From the NCBI RefSeq assembly GCF_934643285.1, contig NZ_CAKUBT010000004.1:1-64000 (forward strand): a stretch of 64,000 bases of DNA, read 5' to 3'. The notes under the pieces were generated by a model. That model saw nothing but the letters and a program-made list of their open reading frames with translations. It was not told the DNA's origin and did not search any database. This document shows positions 9,092 to 17,394 of the stretch, one piece after another. The DNA is from an uncultured Ellagibacter sp. (lineage in GTDB: Bacteria > Actinomycetota > Coriobacteriia > Coriobacteriales > Eggerthellaceae). Each line of letters begins with the position of its first letter. Positions within the stretch are counted from its first letter, which is position 1. The translations under genes and the position numbers were made by a program.

Positions 9092-9266
9092 AACCGCCCT
9101 CTCTTTCCCGATGCCGGTCGGCACCGTTTAGGAAGTCAACCAATTAATAGTATTTCGTCTCATTAGTTTTTACAAGTCCTTTCGTGTCGATTCGGAAACA
9201 GGATCCACGCACGCGAGTAGGGTACGTACAATAAGGCAGTTCAATCAGTATCGAAAGGCGACGTAG

Positions 9267-12200
9267 ATGCTCCAGCTTCGCAATATCCGCAAAGCCTATA
9301 CCACCGGCAGCTTCACTCAAACCGCGCTCGACGACGTGTCCATCTCCTTCCGCGACAGCGAGTTCGTGGCAATTCTCGGGCCGTCGGGTTCGGGGAAGAC
9401 GACGCTGCTCAACATCATCGGCGGGCTCGACCACTACGACACGGGCGACCTCGTCATCGACGGCATCTCGACCAAGGAATACAAGGACCGCGACTGGGAC
9501 ACTTTCCGCAACAACCGCATCGGGTTCGTCTTCCAGGCCTACAACCTCATCCCCCACCAGACCATCCTGGCGAACGTGGAGCTGGCGCTCACCTTGTCAG
9601 GCGTCTCGCGCGCAGAGCGTCGCACCCGCGCGCTCGATGCGTTGCGGAAAGTGGGGCTTGGCGATCACGTGGACAAGAAGCCGAGCCAGCTGTCGGGCGG
9701 GCAGATGCAGCGCGTCGCGATCGCGCGTGCGCTCATCAACGACCCCGAGATCCTCTTAGCCGACGAGCCCACCGGCGCGCTCGATTCCAAAACGAGCGTG
9801 CAGATTATGGACCTCTTGACCGAAATCGCAAACGATCGGCTCGTCATCATGGTCACGCACAACCCTGAGCTGGCCGAACGCTACGCCACGCGCATCGTCA
9901 ACCTGGCGGACGGCGTCATCCGCAGCGACTCCGATCCCTTCGACCCCGCACCCGAAGACATGCGCGCGAGCAAGAAGCAGGTTCGCCGCACCTCGATGAG
10001 CTTTCTCACGGCGCTGTCCCTTTCTTGGAACAACCTGCTTACGAAAAAAGGTCGCACCCTCATGACCGCCTTCGCGGGCTCGATCGGCATCATCGGCATC
10101 GCCGCGATCCTCTCGCTCGCGAACGGCGTGAACAGCTACATCGCCAACGTCGAGGAGGAAACGCTTTCCGAGTACCCGCTTTCCATAGAAGACCAGGGCT
10201 TCGACATGACGAGCCTCATGACCATGGGCATGGGCGCCCAGGGCAGCTCCTCGGGCAGCGGGGACTCGCAGGACGCAGGGCAAGCCGATGGCACGAGCAA
10301 CGATGCGAACGGCGGTACCGTCGGCGAGTCGAAGATGGTGACCGGCATGTTCGGCAGCATCGGCAGCAACGACCTCGCCAGCTTAAAGGAATACCTGGAC
10401 AACGGCGATTCGGGGATCGATCAGTACGTGAACTCCATCGAGTACGGCTACAGCATCACCCCGCAGCTGTTCAGCTCCGATACCGAAGACAGCGTGCGGC
10501 AGGTCAACCCCGACAAGTCCTTTTCCTCCATCGGGTTCGGATCGGCCACTTCCACCAACGGCATCATGTCCTCGATGATGTCCACCAACGTCTTCTACGA
10601 GATGCCGAGCGACCCCGATCTTTACCAGGACCAATACGACGTCGTGGCGGGCACATGGCCGCAAAGCTACAGCGACGTCATGCTCGTGCTCACCCCTAAT
10701 GGCAAGGTGAGCGACTTCATGCTCTACACCATGGGGCTGCGCGACCACAGCGAGCTCGACGACATGGTGCGCGCGTTCGCCAACGAGGAAGAGGTCAACG
10801 CGCCCGACGACTATATGACGCTCACGTACGACCAGCTCATGGGCGTGACGTTCAAGCTCGTTGCCGCCACCGACTACTACCAATACGATTCCGACTACCA
10901 CGTGTGGAAGAACAAAAGCGATGACGCCGACTACATGCGCGACCTGGTGAACTCGGGCGAGGACGTGCACATCTGCGGCATCGTGAAGCCGAAGGCGGGC
11001 GCGAAGATCACCTCGCTGCAAACCGGCTTCTACTACACGAGCGACATGGTGAGCCGCATCATCGACGAGGCGGCAGATTCGCAGATCGTCAAAGACCAGC
11101 TGGCGGACAGCGCAACGAACGTCTTCACCGGCAAGTCGTTCGTGGAAGAGGCGGACGCCGAGGACTCGAGCTTCGACATGAGCTCCCTGTTCACCATCGA
11201 CGGGAACAAGCTGCAGGCGGCGTTCCAGATCGACCCCGACGCGCTCTCGGTCGACATGAGCTCGCTCGATTTGTCGGGTGCCGCGAGCGACCTTCCCGCC
11301 GCGCCCGAGATGGACCCCTCGGAGTTCCAGGTCAGCGGCCAGCCGACCATCAACAAGGAAGCGGCAGCGGCGCTTATGGCGGCAGTCGAGAAAGACTACT
11401 TTGCCTACTACAGCGAGCAGGTGCAGCAAGGCAAGCCGGCGCCCAGCTTCAACGAGTACTTCGCAACCGAACGAGCGCAGAAGCTCGTAAGCGACGCGCT
11501 GCCGGGCATCATCGACACGAGCGAGATGCAAGCCGAGCTCGCGCAAAAGATCCAAGCCTACCTGCAAGCTGCCATGAGCAGCTACATGAATCAGGTGGTA
11601 AGCGCCATGCAAACGCAGATGCAAGCGGCGATGACCCAGGTCATGGGGCAGCTTTCCGCCAATATGGCCACCGCAATGCACGTGGATGAGAACGCCTTCG
11701 CCGACGCATTCCAGATGAACATGGACGAGAAGGAGCTCACCGAGCTCATGATGTCACTCATGAGCTCCGAGACCACATCCTTCGACGGCAACCTCAACAA
11801 GCTCGGCTACGCCGACTACGCGAAGCCCGCAAGCATCGACATCTACCCGAAGGACTTCGAGAGCAAGCAGGGCGTCATCGACATCCTCGACGGGTACAAC
11901 GACAAGATGAAAGCGGAAGGCGAAGACGACAAGGCGGTTTCCTACACCGACATCGTCGGCGCGCTCATGAGCTCGGTCACGACCATCGTGAACATGATCA
12001 GCTACGTGCTCGTTGCCTTCGTGGCCATCTCGCTTGTGGTGTCCTCGATCATGATCGGCGTGATCACCTACATCAGCGTCCTCGAGCGCAAGAAGGAAAT
12101 CGGCATCCTGCGCTCGATCGGCGCGAGCAAAGGCGACATCGGAAGCGTGTTCAACGCAGAGACGGTAATCGTCGGCCTGGTCGCGGGACTTATCGGCATC

Positions 12201-12398
12201 GGGGTGACCGCGCTTGGATGCATTCCCGCAAACGCGATCGTCTATGCGCTGTTCGACGTGCCAAACGTCGCCATCCTTCCCTGGCAAGCGGCGGTAGTTC
12301 TTGTCGCCATCAGCGTGCTTTTAACCTTCCTGTCAGGACTTATCCCCTCAAGTGCGGCAAGCCGCAAAGATCCCGTGGAGGCGTTGCGTAGTGAATAA
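9267..12398 (+). CDS. MacB-like ABC transporter, fused ATPase and FtsX permease
   Basis: A 1043-residue single-chain ABC half-transporter. The N-terminal ATPase has Walker A GPSGSGKTT (about 38-46), signature LSGGQMQR (about 142) and Walker B ILLADEPTGALD (about 163). The permease begins near residue 250 with KKGRTLMTAFAGSIGIIGIA. A very large extracytoplasmic segment of about 600 residues (about 290-890), Asp/Ser/Met/Ala-rich with coiled-coil-like SYMNQVVSAMQTQMQAAM, precedes three C-terminal FtsX helices and the family motif ERKKEIGILRSIGASK. MacB/LolCDE relatives act in lipoprotein, peptide or drug export, and the FtsX branch transmits force to envelope enzymes. The 3' end overlaps the start of mnmA by 8 bp, suggesting translational coupling without an obvious functional link. 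Confidence 0.88.
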   Translation: MLQLRNIRKAYTTGSFTQTALDDVSISFRDSEFVAILGPSGSGKTTLLNIIGGLDHYDTGDLVIDGISTKEYKDRDWDTFRNNRIGFVFQAYNLIPHQTILANVELALTLSGVSRAERRTRALDALRKVGLGDHVDKKPSQLSGGQMQRVAIARALINDPEILLADEPTGALDSKTSVQIMDLLTEIANDRLVIMVTHNPELAERYATRIVNLADGVIRSDSDPFDPAPEDMRASKKQVRRTSMSFLTALSLSWNNLLTKKGRTLMTAFAGSIGIIGIAAILSLANGVNSYIANVEEETLSEYPLSIEDQGFDMTSLMTMGMGAQGSSSGSGDSQDAGQADGTSNDANGGTVGESKMVTGMFGSIGSNDLASLKEYLDNGDSGIDQYVNSIEYGYSITPQLFSSDTEDSVRQVNPDKSFSSIGFGSATSTNGIMSSMMSTNVFYEMPSDPDLYQDQYDVVAGTWPQSYSDVMLVLTPNGKVSDFMLYTMGLRDHSELDDMVRAFANEEEVNAPDDYMTLTYDQLMGVTFKLVAATDYYQYDSDYHVWKNKSDDADYMRDLVNSGEDVHICGIVKPKAGAKITSLQTGFYYTSDMVSRIIDEAADSQIVKDQLADSATNVFTGKSFVEEADAEDSSFDMSSLFTIDGNKLQAAFQIDPDALSVDMSSLDLSGAASDLPAAPEMDPSEFQVSGQPTINKEAAAALMAAVEKDYFAYYSEQVQQGKPAPSFNEYFATERAQKLVSDALPGIIDTSEMQAELAQKIQAYLQAAMSSYMNQVVSAMQTQMQAAMTQVMGQLSANMATAMHVDENAFADAFQMNMDEKELTELMMSLMSSETTSFDGNLNKLGYADYAKPASIDIYPKDFESKQGVIDILDGYNDKMKAEGEDDKAVSYTDIVGALMSSVTTIVNMISYVLVAFVAISLVVSSIMIGVITYISVLERKKEIGILRSIGASKGDIGSVFNAETVIVGLVAGLIGIGVTALGCIPANAIVYALFDVPNVAILPWQAAVVLVAISVLLTFLSGLIPSSAASRKDPVEALRSE

Positions 12399-13530
12399 GA
12401 AGCGCGTTCTCGTCGCGATGAGCGGCGGCGTTGACAGCTCGGTTGCCGCCTTGCTGCTGTGCCGCCAGGGCTACGAAGCCACGGGCACTACCTGCAAGCT
12501 CTTCGGCAACGACGACATCGAGGGGTCGGCATGCGGGGCTGGCGAGGCTGGCGGGGCTGGCGGGGCTGGCGCTGATTCGGGCATCGTGGGCGAGAGTACC
12601 TGCTGCTCCTCGCGCGATATCGAAGACGCGCGTCAGGTGGCGTTCAGTTTGGGGATGGACTACTTCGTCTTCAACTACCAGGGACTTTTCGGGCGCGAAG
12701 TGATTGACCGCTTCTGCAAGGAGTACTTGTGCGGCCGAACGCCCAACCCCTGCATCGACTGCAACCGCTACGTGAAATTCGACGCCCTGCAGAAGCGCCG
12801 CCGCCAGCTGGATTTCGACTACGTGGCGACCGGACATTACGCCAGGCGCGCCTACGACGAGAAAACGGGTCGCTACCTGCTAAAATGCGGGCTTGACCCC
12901 AAGAAGGACCAGAGCTATGTCCTCTTCCATCTGACACAGGACACGCTCGCCCATATGCTGTTCCCACTTGGGGAGCTGACGAAGCCCGAGGTTCGCGAGC
13001 TCGCACGAGAGGCGGGGTTCGACAACGCGGGGAAAAGCGAGAGCCAGGACATCTGCTTCGTGCCCGACGGCGACTACGCGAGCTTTATCGAACGGCGTTG
13101 CGGGCACGCTTTCGGGCCCGGCCCCATCGTCGATGTGCGCGGCAAGGTCCTCGGCGAGCACAGGGGAATCGACCGCTACACCATCGGCCAGCGCAAGGGA
13201 ATCGGCGCTGCCGCAGGTGAACCATTGTTTGTTTTCCGCAAAGACGCTGAGACCAACACGCTTGTCGTGGGAACCGACTCCGAAACACGCGCTGCAACCG
13301 TGCGGGCGAACGACGTGAACCTGATTTCGGTTGCCTCCATCGATGAGCCCTTGCGAGTGACGGCCAAGACGCATTACCGCATGAAGGCGCAATCTGGATG
13401 GGCGCGCATCGAGGATAGCATGCTCGTGATGGAGTTCGACGAGCCGCAACGAGCCGCAGCACCAGGCCAAGCGCTCGTCCTTTACGATGGCGACACCGTC
13501 GTCGGCGGCGGCACCATCATCGGCGTATAA
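12391..13530 (+). CDS. mnmA: tRNA-specific 2-thiouridylase MnmA
   Basis: Thiolates U34 of Lys, Glu and Gln tRNAs using ATP and persulfide sulfur. The P-loop MSGGVDSS is at residues 10-17, the catalytic Cys in NPCIDCN at about 121 and the second Cys in SQDICFV at about 222. TIGQRKGIG marks the start of the C-terminal beta-barrel region. The GTG at 12391 is preceded by GGAGG and overlaps the end of the ABC transporter gene. An unusual Gly/Ala-rich stretch (about residues 48-68, SACGAGEAGGAGGAG) sits between the early ATPase strands, encoded by near-tandem GGCGGGGCT repeats, and looks like recent slippage-derived expansion. Confidence 0.93.
   Translation: MNKKRVLVAMSGGVDSSVAALLLCRQGYEATGTTCKLFGNDDIEGSACGAGEAGGAGGAGADSGIVGESTCCSSRDIEDARQVAFSLGMDYFVFNYQGLFGREVIDRFCKEYLCGRTPNPCIDCNRYVKFDALQKRRRQLDFDYVATGHYARRAYDEKTGRYLLKCGLDPKKDQSYVLFHLTQDTLAHMLFPLGELTKPEVRELAREAGFDNAGKSESQDICFVPDGDYASFIERRCGHAFGPGPIVDVRGKVLGEHRGIDRYTIGQRKGIGAAAGEPLFVFRKDAETNTLVVGTDSETRAATVRANDVNLISVASIDEPLRVTAKTHYRMKAQSGWARIEDSMLVMEFDEPQRAAAPGQALVLYDGDTVVGGGTIIGV
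12533..12573 (+). repeat. GC-rich microrepeat inside mnmA
   Basis: Near-tandem 9-bp units (GGCGGGGCT and variants) encode the Gly/Ala stretch in MnmA. The run keeps the frame. Confidence 0.6.
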
Positions 13531-13572
13531 CGAAGCCCCCTCGATCCGAGTTCATTCATCGAGGGGGCTTCG
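13531..13572 (+). terminator. Terminator after mnmA
   Basis: A 15-bp perfect stem (CGAAGCCCCCTCGAT and its complement) with a 12-nt loop directly after the mnmA stop. Only a short T run follows, so it may act in both directions or rely on stem strength. Confidence 0.75.
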
Positions 13573-13701
13573 CTTTGCGACACCAACAGCCCAGACAGAA
13601 AGAGGGAGAAGGAGAAGCCGTCGTGCCGCCATGGGTATGTGAAGAAGAATAGGCAGTGCCCAAGTTGCGCGACGCGGGCGCCGCACTTCCAAGCTAACTC
13701 G

Positions 13702-14634
13702 CTACTCGAACTTGAACATAGCTGTCGACAAGTAGCGCTCGCCGGTATCGGGAAGAATGGCCACGATGGTCTTGCCCTTGTTCTCGGGGCGCTGCGCGAG
13801 CTGACCCGCAGCCCACACGGCAGCACCTGACGAGATACCGACAAGCAGACCTTCCTTCCCGGCGAGCTCGCGGCCCGTTTCGAACGCATCCTCGTCGGCA
13901 ACAGCGATGACCTCGTCATACACCGAGGTATCGAGCGTATCGGGAATAAAGCCCGCGCCGATGCCCTGAATCTTGTGAGCACCCGCATGGCCTTCGGAGA
14001 GAACTGGGGACCCCGCCGGCTCAACCGCGACGACCTTCACGTCGGGGTTCTGGGACTTCAGGTAGCGGCCCGTGCCGGTAACCGTGCCGCCCGTGCCAAC
14101 GCCCGCAACAAGGATGTCGACCTTGCCCTCGGTGTCCCTCCAAATCTCAGGGCCAGTCGTTGCCTCATGGATTGCCGGATTCGCCGGATTGGTGAACTGG
14201 CTCGGAATGAACGAGTTGGAAATCTCACCTGCGAGCTTCTGAGCCTTAGCGATAGCGCCCTTCATGCCCTTCGAACCGTCGGTCAAGACCACTTCGGCAC
14301 CATAGGATTTCATGAGGTTGCGGCGCTCGATCGACATCGTCTCCGGCATCGTGATGATGAGTCGGTTGCCTCGAGCAGCGGCGATCGCGGCAAGACCGAT
14401 GCCCGTATTGCCCGAAGTGGGCTCGATGAGCACCGTGTCGTCGTTCACCTTGCCGGCCTTCACAGCCTCGTCGATCATCGCCTTCGCGATGCGGTCCTTC
14501 ACCGACCCCGCGGGGTTGAACAGCTCGACCTTGCCGAGGATGGTCGCCTCAAGATTATGGTTCTTCTCGAAGTTAGAAAGCTCTACAAGAGGAGTGTTGC
14601 CAATAAGCTCCGATACGCTTTTGTGGATGGTCAT
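13702..14634 (-). CDS. cysK: Cysteine synthase A (O-acetylserine sulfhydrylase)
   Basis: PLP enzyme that makes cysteine from O-acetylserine and sulfide. The 310-residue protein has the PLP lysine in PAGSVKDRIA (about 42-51), the substrate loop PTSGNTGIG (about 69-77), the PLP phosphate loop GVGTGGTVTG (about 179) and the C-terminal GISSGAAVWAA. Regulation is visible: on the minus strand TTGACA (14695-14700), a 16-bp spacer and TAGGAT (14673-14678) form a promoter, overlapped by a CCTA...TAGG inverted repeat also found, in variant form, upstream of the neighbouring Rrf2 regulator gene. Sulfur-responsive repression by that regulator is therefore likely. Confidence 0.95.
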   Translation of the reverse strand: MTIHKSVSELIGNTPLVELSNFEKNHNLEATILGKVELFNPAGSVKDRIAKAMIDEAVKAGKVNDDTVLIEPTSGNTGIGLAAIAAARGNRLIITMPETMSIERRNLMKSYGAEVVLTDGSKGMKGAIAKAQKLAGEISNSFIPSQFTNPANPAIHEATTGPEIWRDTEGKVDILVAGVGTGGTVTGTGRYLKSQNPDVKVVAVEPAGSPVLSEGHAGAHKIQGIGAGFIPDTLDTSVYDEVIAVADEDAFETGRELAGKEGLLVGISSGAAVWAAGQLAQRPENKGKTIVAILPDTGERYLSTAMFKFE

Positions 14635-14672
14635 GACTCTCGCCTTTCGTCGATTCCTATGTGATGGCGTTT

Positions 14673-14700
14673 ATCCTACTATGCTTATAGGTTTTGTCAA
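14673..14700 (-). promoter_or_regulatory. cysK promoter with candidate Rrf2 operator
   Basis: On the minus strand: TTGACA, 16-bp spacer, TAGGAT, then about 40 bp to the cysK ATG. The spacer contains ACCTATAAGCATAGTAGGAT, an imperfect inverted repeat (CCTA...TAGG) covering the -10 box. The same ACCTATAA core lies upstream of the Rrf2 gene. Confidence 0.6.
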
Positions 14701-14737
14701 TATGATTGGCCAATTTTTTTTCGAAGCAAATTAAAAA

Positions 14738-14759
14738 CGCCCTCCCATCTGGGAAGGCG
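14738..14759 (-). terminator. Terminator downstream of the Rrf2 gene
   Basis: On the minus strand, CGCCTTCCCA, a 2-nt loop and TGGGAGGGCG form a 10-bp stem with one A-C mismatch, followed by TTTTTAATTT. It separates the Rrf2 regulator from cysK and implies separate transcripts. Confidence 0.72.
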
Positions 14760-14836
14760 CTTGGCTTGCAATGTTAAATGCAATCGGCGAAATGAATGCT
14801 CGGCCATCAGCGTTTTGCCTCTGGGCGACGTTTTTG

Positions 14837-15277
14837 TTAAATCGAATAGCTATCAGCTGCAACGGAAGATGCCTGATTGAGAATATCCTGCAAGGTAATC
14901 CCAGAGAGATAGTCCTTGATCAGCTTGTCGAGACCCTTCCAAACCCCAATCTCGATGCAAATATGAGGCTGCGAGCAGTCGAAATCATCTTCGCAAGCAA
15001 GACAGGAAACGGGCGCAAGCGTCCCCTCGGTGACGGCAAGCACATCGAGGACGGTGATGTCGCTCGCCGGACGAGCCAACCGATATCCGCCGGCAGCGCC
15101 GCGAACCGACTTGACCAGCTGCGCGGATACCAAATTGGGAACAATTTGCTCGAGATACTTCTTCGAAACGGATTCGGCCTCGGACACTTCTTTCAAGGAA
15201 ACGAGCTTATCTCCGCCGCGCTCAGCAAGATTCAGCATAAAGCGCACCGCATACAAGCCCTTCGTGGAGATTTTCAT
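14837..15277 (-). CDS. Rrf2 family transcriptional regulator (IscR/CymR-like)
   Basis: A 146-residue winged-helix regulator opening MKISTKGLYAVRFMLNLAE, the typical Rrf2 start, with the recognition region VSKKYLEQIVPNLVSAQLVKSVRGAAGGYRLAR split by the usual wing. It carries cysteines in CLACEDDFDCSQPHIC (about 97-112), more than the three an IscR-type FeS site needs, so redox or FeS sensing is plausible, unlike cysteine-free CymR. Its place upstream of cysK on the same strand and a shared ACCTATAA element before both genes suggest control of cysteine synthesis and autoregulation. Which signal it senses is inference. Confidence 0.88.
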   Translation of the reverse strand: MKISTKGLYAVRFMLNLAERGGDKLVSLKEVSEAESVSKKYLEQIVPNLVSAQLVKSVRGAAGGYRLARPASDITVLDVLAVTEGTLAPVSCLACEDDFDCSQPHICIEIGVWKGLDKLIKDYLSGITLQDILNQASSVAADSYSI

Positions 15278-15306
15278 TGCACATGCCCACCTTCATCCGA
15301 TGATAA

Positions 15307-15329
15307 ATACCCTCATATTTTATAGGTAT
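15307..15329 (-). promoter_or_regulatory. Candidate operator upstream of the Rrf2 gene
   Basis: ATACC and GGTAT arms 13 bp apart, containing ACCTATAA on the minus strand, 30 bp upstream of the regulator ATG. It matches the element overlapping the cysK promoter in its core and would fit autoregulation. Confidence 0.5.
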
Positions 15330-15357
15330 TGAATGCAAAGTCGCGGCAAAAGTAAAA

Positions 15358-15383
15358 AAGGGACGCGAAAAAACGCGTCCCTT
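15358..15383 (-). terminator. Terminator of the MarR-like gene
   Basis: A perfect 10-bp stem AAGGGACGCG/CGCGTCCCTT with a 6-nt loop, followed on the minus strand by TTTTTTACTTTT. It lies 40 bp after the MarR-like gene stop. Confidence 0.85.
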
Positions 15384-15422
15384 CAAAAATACCGCAAGCC
15401 AGCTTGAAGCGATGATCCTCAA

Positions 15423-15908
15423 TTAGCGGCGATGATGGCGATGGCCGTGGCAGTGATGAGCTTTGCGGCCCTTCTTCTTGCCGTTGACACCCTTCTCCTT
15501 GATGGAGACGATAAGCTTCTCGGTGATGGCGTTGAGCTGGGCGATTTCCTCGTCGCTCAGGCAGCCGAGGATGTCCTCGGCGGTTTCCTCGTTCGCCGCA
15601 ACGCGCTTCTCGGCGATCTTCTTGCCCTCGTCGGTCAGCTTAACAGCGTACGTGCGCTCGCCCTCGGCCTCTTCGATGGTGATGTAGCCGTTGCGCTCAG
15701 CCTTCTTCACGATGCCCTTGAGCTCGCGACGGTCGACGCCGAGCTTCTTCACGAGATCGCGCTGAGTGGCGCCGTCGTCCTCAAGCAGGAACTTGAGCAG
15801 TGCGCCCTGGCCGCGCTTGAAGCTCTTCGGGCCGTTCTTGTGGAAAGCGAGGCGGGTCAGTTTGCTTGCCTTTTTCAGCTGAGCAAGCGTCTTCATTGCG
15901 TCAGTCAT
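15423..15908 (-). CDS. MarR-like winged-helix regulator with His-rich tail
   Basis: A 161-residue DNA-binding protein. Residues about 25-105 form a MarR-type winged helix: QGALLKFLLEDDGATQRDLVKKLGVDRRELKGIVKKAERNGYI, then a beta-hairpin and KLTDEGKKIAEKR. Helix-rich sequence follows, and the last 11 residues are HHCHGHRHHRR after a Lys/Gly/Arg linker. Such a tail could bind Ni, Zn, Cu or Fe, so metal-linked sensing is an inference. The gene is single, read from an AT-rich upstream region containing a perfect 9-bp inverted repeat at 16034-16055. Start at 15908 is preceded by GAAGGACCCTCC. Confidence 0.82.
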   Translation of the reverse strand: MTDAMKTLAQLKKASKLTRLAFHKNGPKSFKRGQGALLKFLLEDDGATQRDLVKKLGVDRRELKGIVKKAERNGYITIEEAEGERTYAVKLTDEGKKIAEKRVAANEETAEDILGCLSDEEIAQLNAITEKLIVSIKEKGVNGKKKGRKAHHCHGHRHHRR

Positions 15909-16033
15909 GGAGGGTCCTTCTTTCTTTTCTTTTATCCCTTGTATCCAGATCGTTACTATATCGCTTTAACGTAGAGATATGTTCATTATTCACATTATAT
16001 CCAACGTTTAATTGTTTTCGCACGTCAATCCTA

Positions 16034-16055
16034 TATTCATGATTGTTCATGAATA
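16034..16055. promoter_or_regulatory. Inverted repeat upstream of the MarR-like gene
   Basis: TATTCATGA-TTGT-TCATGAATA is a perfect 9-bp inverted repeat with a 4-bp centre, the size and symmetry of a MarR-family operator. It lies about 125 bp upstream of the regulator. A looser TTCAT-containing stretch lies nearer the gene at about 15980. Confidence 0.5.
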
Positions 16056-16311
16056 ATATAACGAAACCATTCACAGAAAATGACGACCGCTTAGGAGCAA
16101 AATGCCATAAATAGGGGATGTTTTCACCCACGCAAAACCACGCAATGCCAGCTCGTACAACAGCCGCGCCGCACCCAGCCCCCACACCCTGATGCGCGCC
16201 AGTGCCCCGCCGCGCCTCGCGTCGCCGGCTCGCCGCGTCTGCGCCCAGCCTGCCCACCTCGCCCCGCGTGCCAGCGACTCGCCTCCACAAGCGCCTCGCT
16301 CCCACAACGCA

Positions 16312-16349
16312 CAAAGGCCGGCCCCGAGGGATAACAGGGCCGGCCTTTG
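16312..16349 (-). terminator. Strong GC-rich hairpin downstream of the NrfD operon
   Basis: A 13-bp perfect stem (CAAAGGCCGGCCC and complement) with a 12-nt loop. It probably ends the minus-strand respiratory operon, but lacks a long T run. A second hairpin (AAGGGGCGC/GCGCCCCTT, 16451-16479) lies closer to the stop. Confidence 0.55.
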
Positions 16350-16491
16350 GCAGGAATGGTTTTCGAAACCGCAGGGGAAGGAGTCCGCGATTCGAAAAGT
16401 TGAAGGGAGGGGCGCGACGACATGCCGCACCCCAAGAAAAGCTGAAAGGGAAGGGGCGCAGCGGCGTACCGCGCCCCTTACAAAGGGAAGG

Positions 16492-17388
16492 TTACAGGAC
16501 GAACGGGGTCACCATGGTGATCGGCAGAGCCGCAATCAGCACGAGCAGACGAAGCATGAAGCCGCCGATGAGCACGCCGATGTCGGACATCGCGGAAATC
16601 GCGTGCGCCTTACGGCTCTCCTCGAATTCCTTCGGGGAGAAGAACAGCATCCAGGTCTCGAGGATCGTCGGGCCGACAAGGCCAACAATCACGAACAGCA
16701 CCCAGAACGCAACCGCATACTTGCCGGCGAGCAGCGCCATAACCGACTCGTAGCCTGCCGTCGAGTTCGTCACCGTGATGAACATGAGCGATGCCGCCAG
16801 CAGCATCTCGATGCAGGGGAAGCAGAAGTGGAACTTCTTGAACACGCCCACGCGGTTGAACTCCTCAGGGTGCTTGAACACGCCTGCGAGCAGCACGGAT
16901 GCCATGCCGGTCGACATTGCCGAGACGAGGAACAGAATCGGCAGCAGCGCGTTGTTCCACAGCGGGAACGTGTTGCACACGCCGAGCAAGCAGCCAGTGT
17001 AGATAGCGACGCAGATGCCCAGGATCGAGCCGGCAAGCTCGATGCCCCAGGGGACGCGACGCTTCGTAAGATCGAGGATCATGGCGATCAAGGCCACGAT
17101 CACGAACAGCGCCAGGATAACGACGCCCCAGGTCATCACAGACCCGAAGTTCGTCAGCAACAGAGCGAAGCGCAGCGGGTTGTAAAGGCCCGCCTTCGCG
17201 TCGAACATCAGCAGCACAAGACCGATGATAACGACGATCGGCGCGATGACGTGGCCGATCTTGCGCATATTCACCGCTTCAGGATGGCGCCACGCCAAAA
17301 ACGCACTCGTCGCGAACGCGCCACCGCCCAAGCCGCCAAGGAACAGATAGCAGGCGATGATGCCGCTCCAAATAGGTTCGAAGGTCAT
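16492..17388 (-). CDS. NrfD/PsrC-type membrane anchor subunit
   Basis: Integral membrane subunit (298 residues, eight predicted helices) of a complex iron-sulfur molybdoenzyme. It passes electrons between the menaquinol pool and the FeS subunit. It opens with IWSGIIACYLFLGGLGGGAFATSAF, the glycine-rich first helix typical of NrfD/PsrC, and later shows helices about 45-65, 78-105, 113-135, 143-170, 190-212, 222-245 and 270-292. It is the last gene of a five-gene minus-strand operon and lies 6 bp after the FeS subunit. No haem ligands are expected in this family. The family assignment is firm, the quinone partner inferred. Confidence 0.9.
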   Translation of the reverse strand: MTFEPIWSGIIACYLFLGGLGGGAFATSAFLAWRHPEAVNMRKIGHVIAPIVVIIGLVLLMFDAKAGLYNPLRFALLLTNFGSVMTWGVVILALFVIVALIAMILDLTKRRVPWGIELAGSILGICVAIYTGCLLGVCNTFPLWNNALLPILFLVSAMSTGMASVLLAGVFKHPEEFNRVGVFKKFHFCFPCIEMLLAASLMFITVTNSTAGYESVMALLAGKYAVAFWVLFVIVGLVGPTILETWMLFFSPKEFEESRKAHAISAMSDIGVLIGGFMLRLLVLIAALPITMVTPFVL

Positions 17389-17394
17389 CTCTCA

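Larger units (their letters stand above)
15909..16491. other. 583-bp intergenic region
   Basis: The first 170 bp are markedly AT-rich and hold the likely promoter of the MarR-like gene. The middle part (about 16110-16310) is GC-rich with no convincing coding frame. The rest holds two GC-rich hairpins downstream of the NrfD gene. A long frame across this region continues antisense through the NrfD and FeS genes and is a shadow. Confidence 0.6.

Noticed and set aside
15308..15314. TACCCTC upstream of the Rrf2 gene as a member of the LuxR motif
   Set aside because: Only one arm matches and the partner arm spacing differs; it is better explained as part of the Rrf2 ATACC...GGTAT element.
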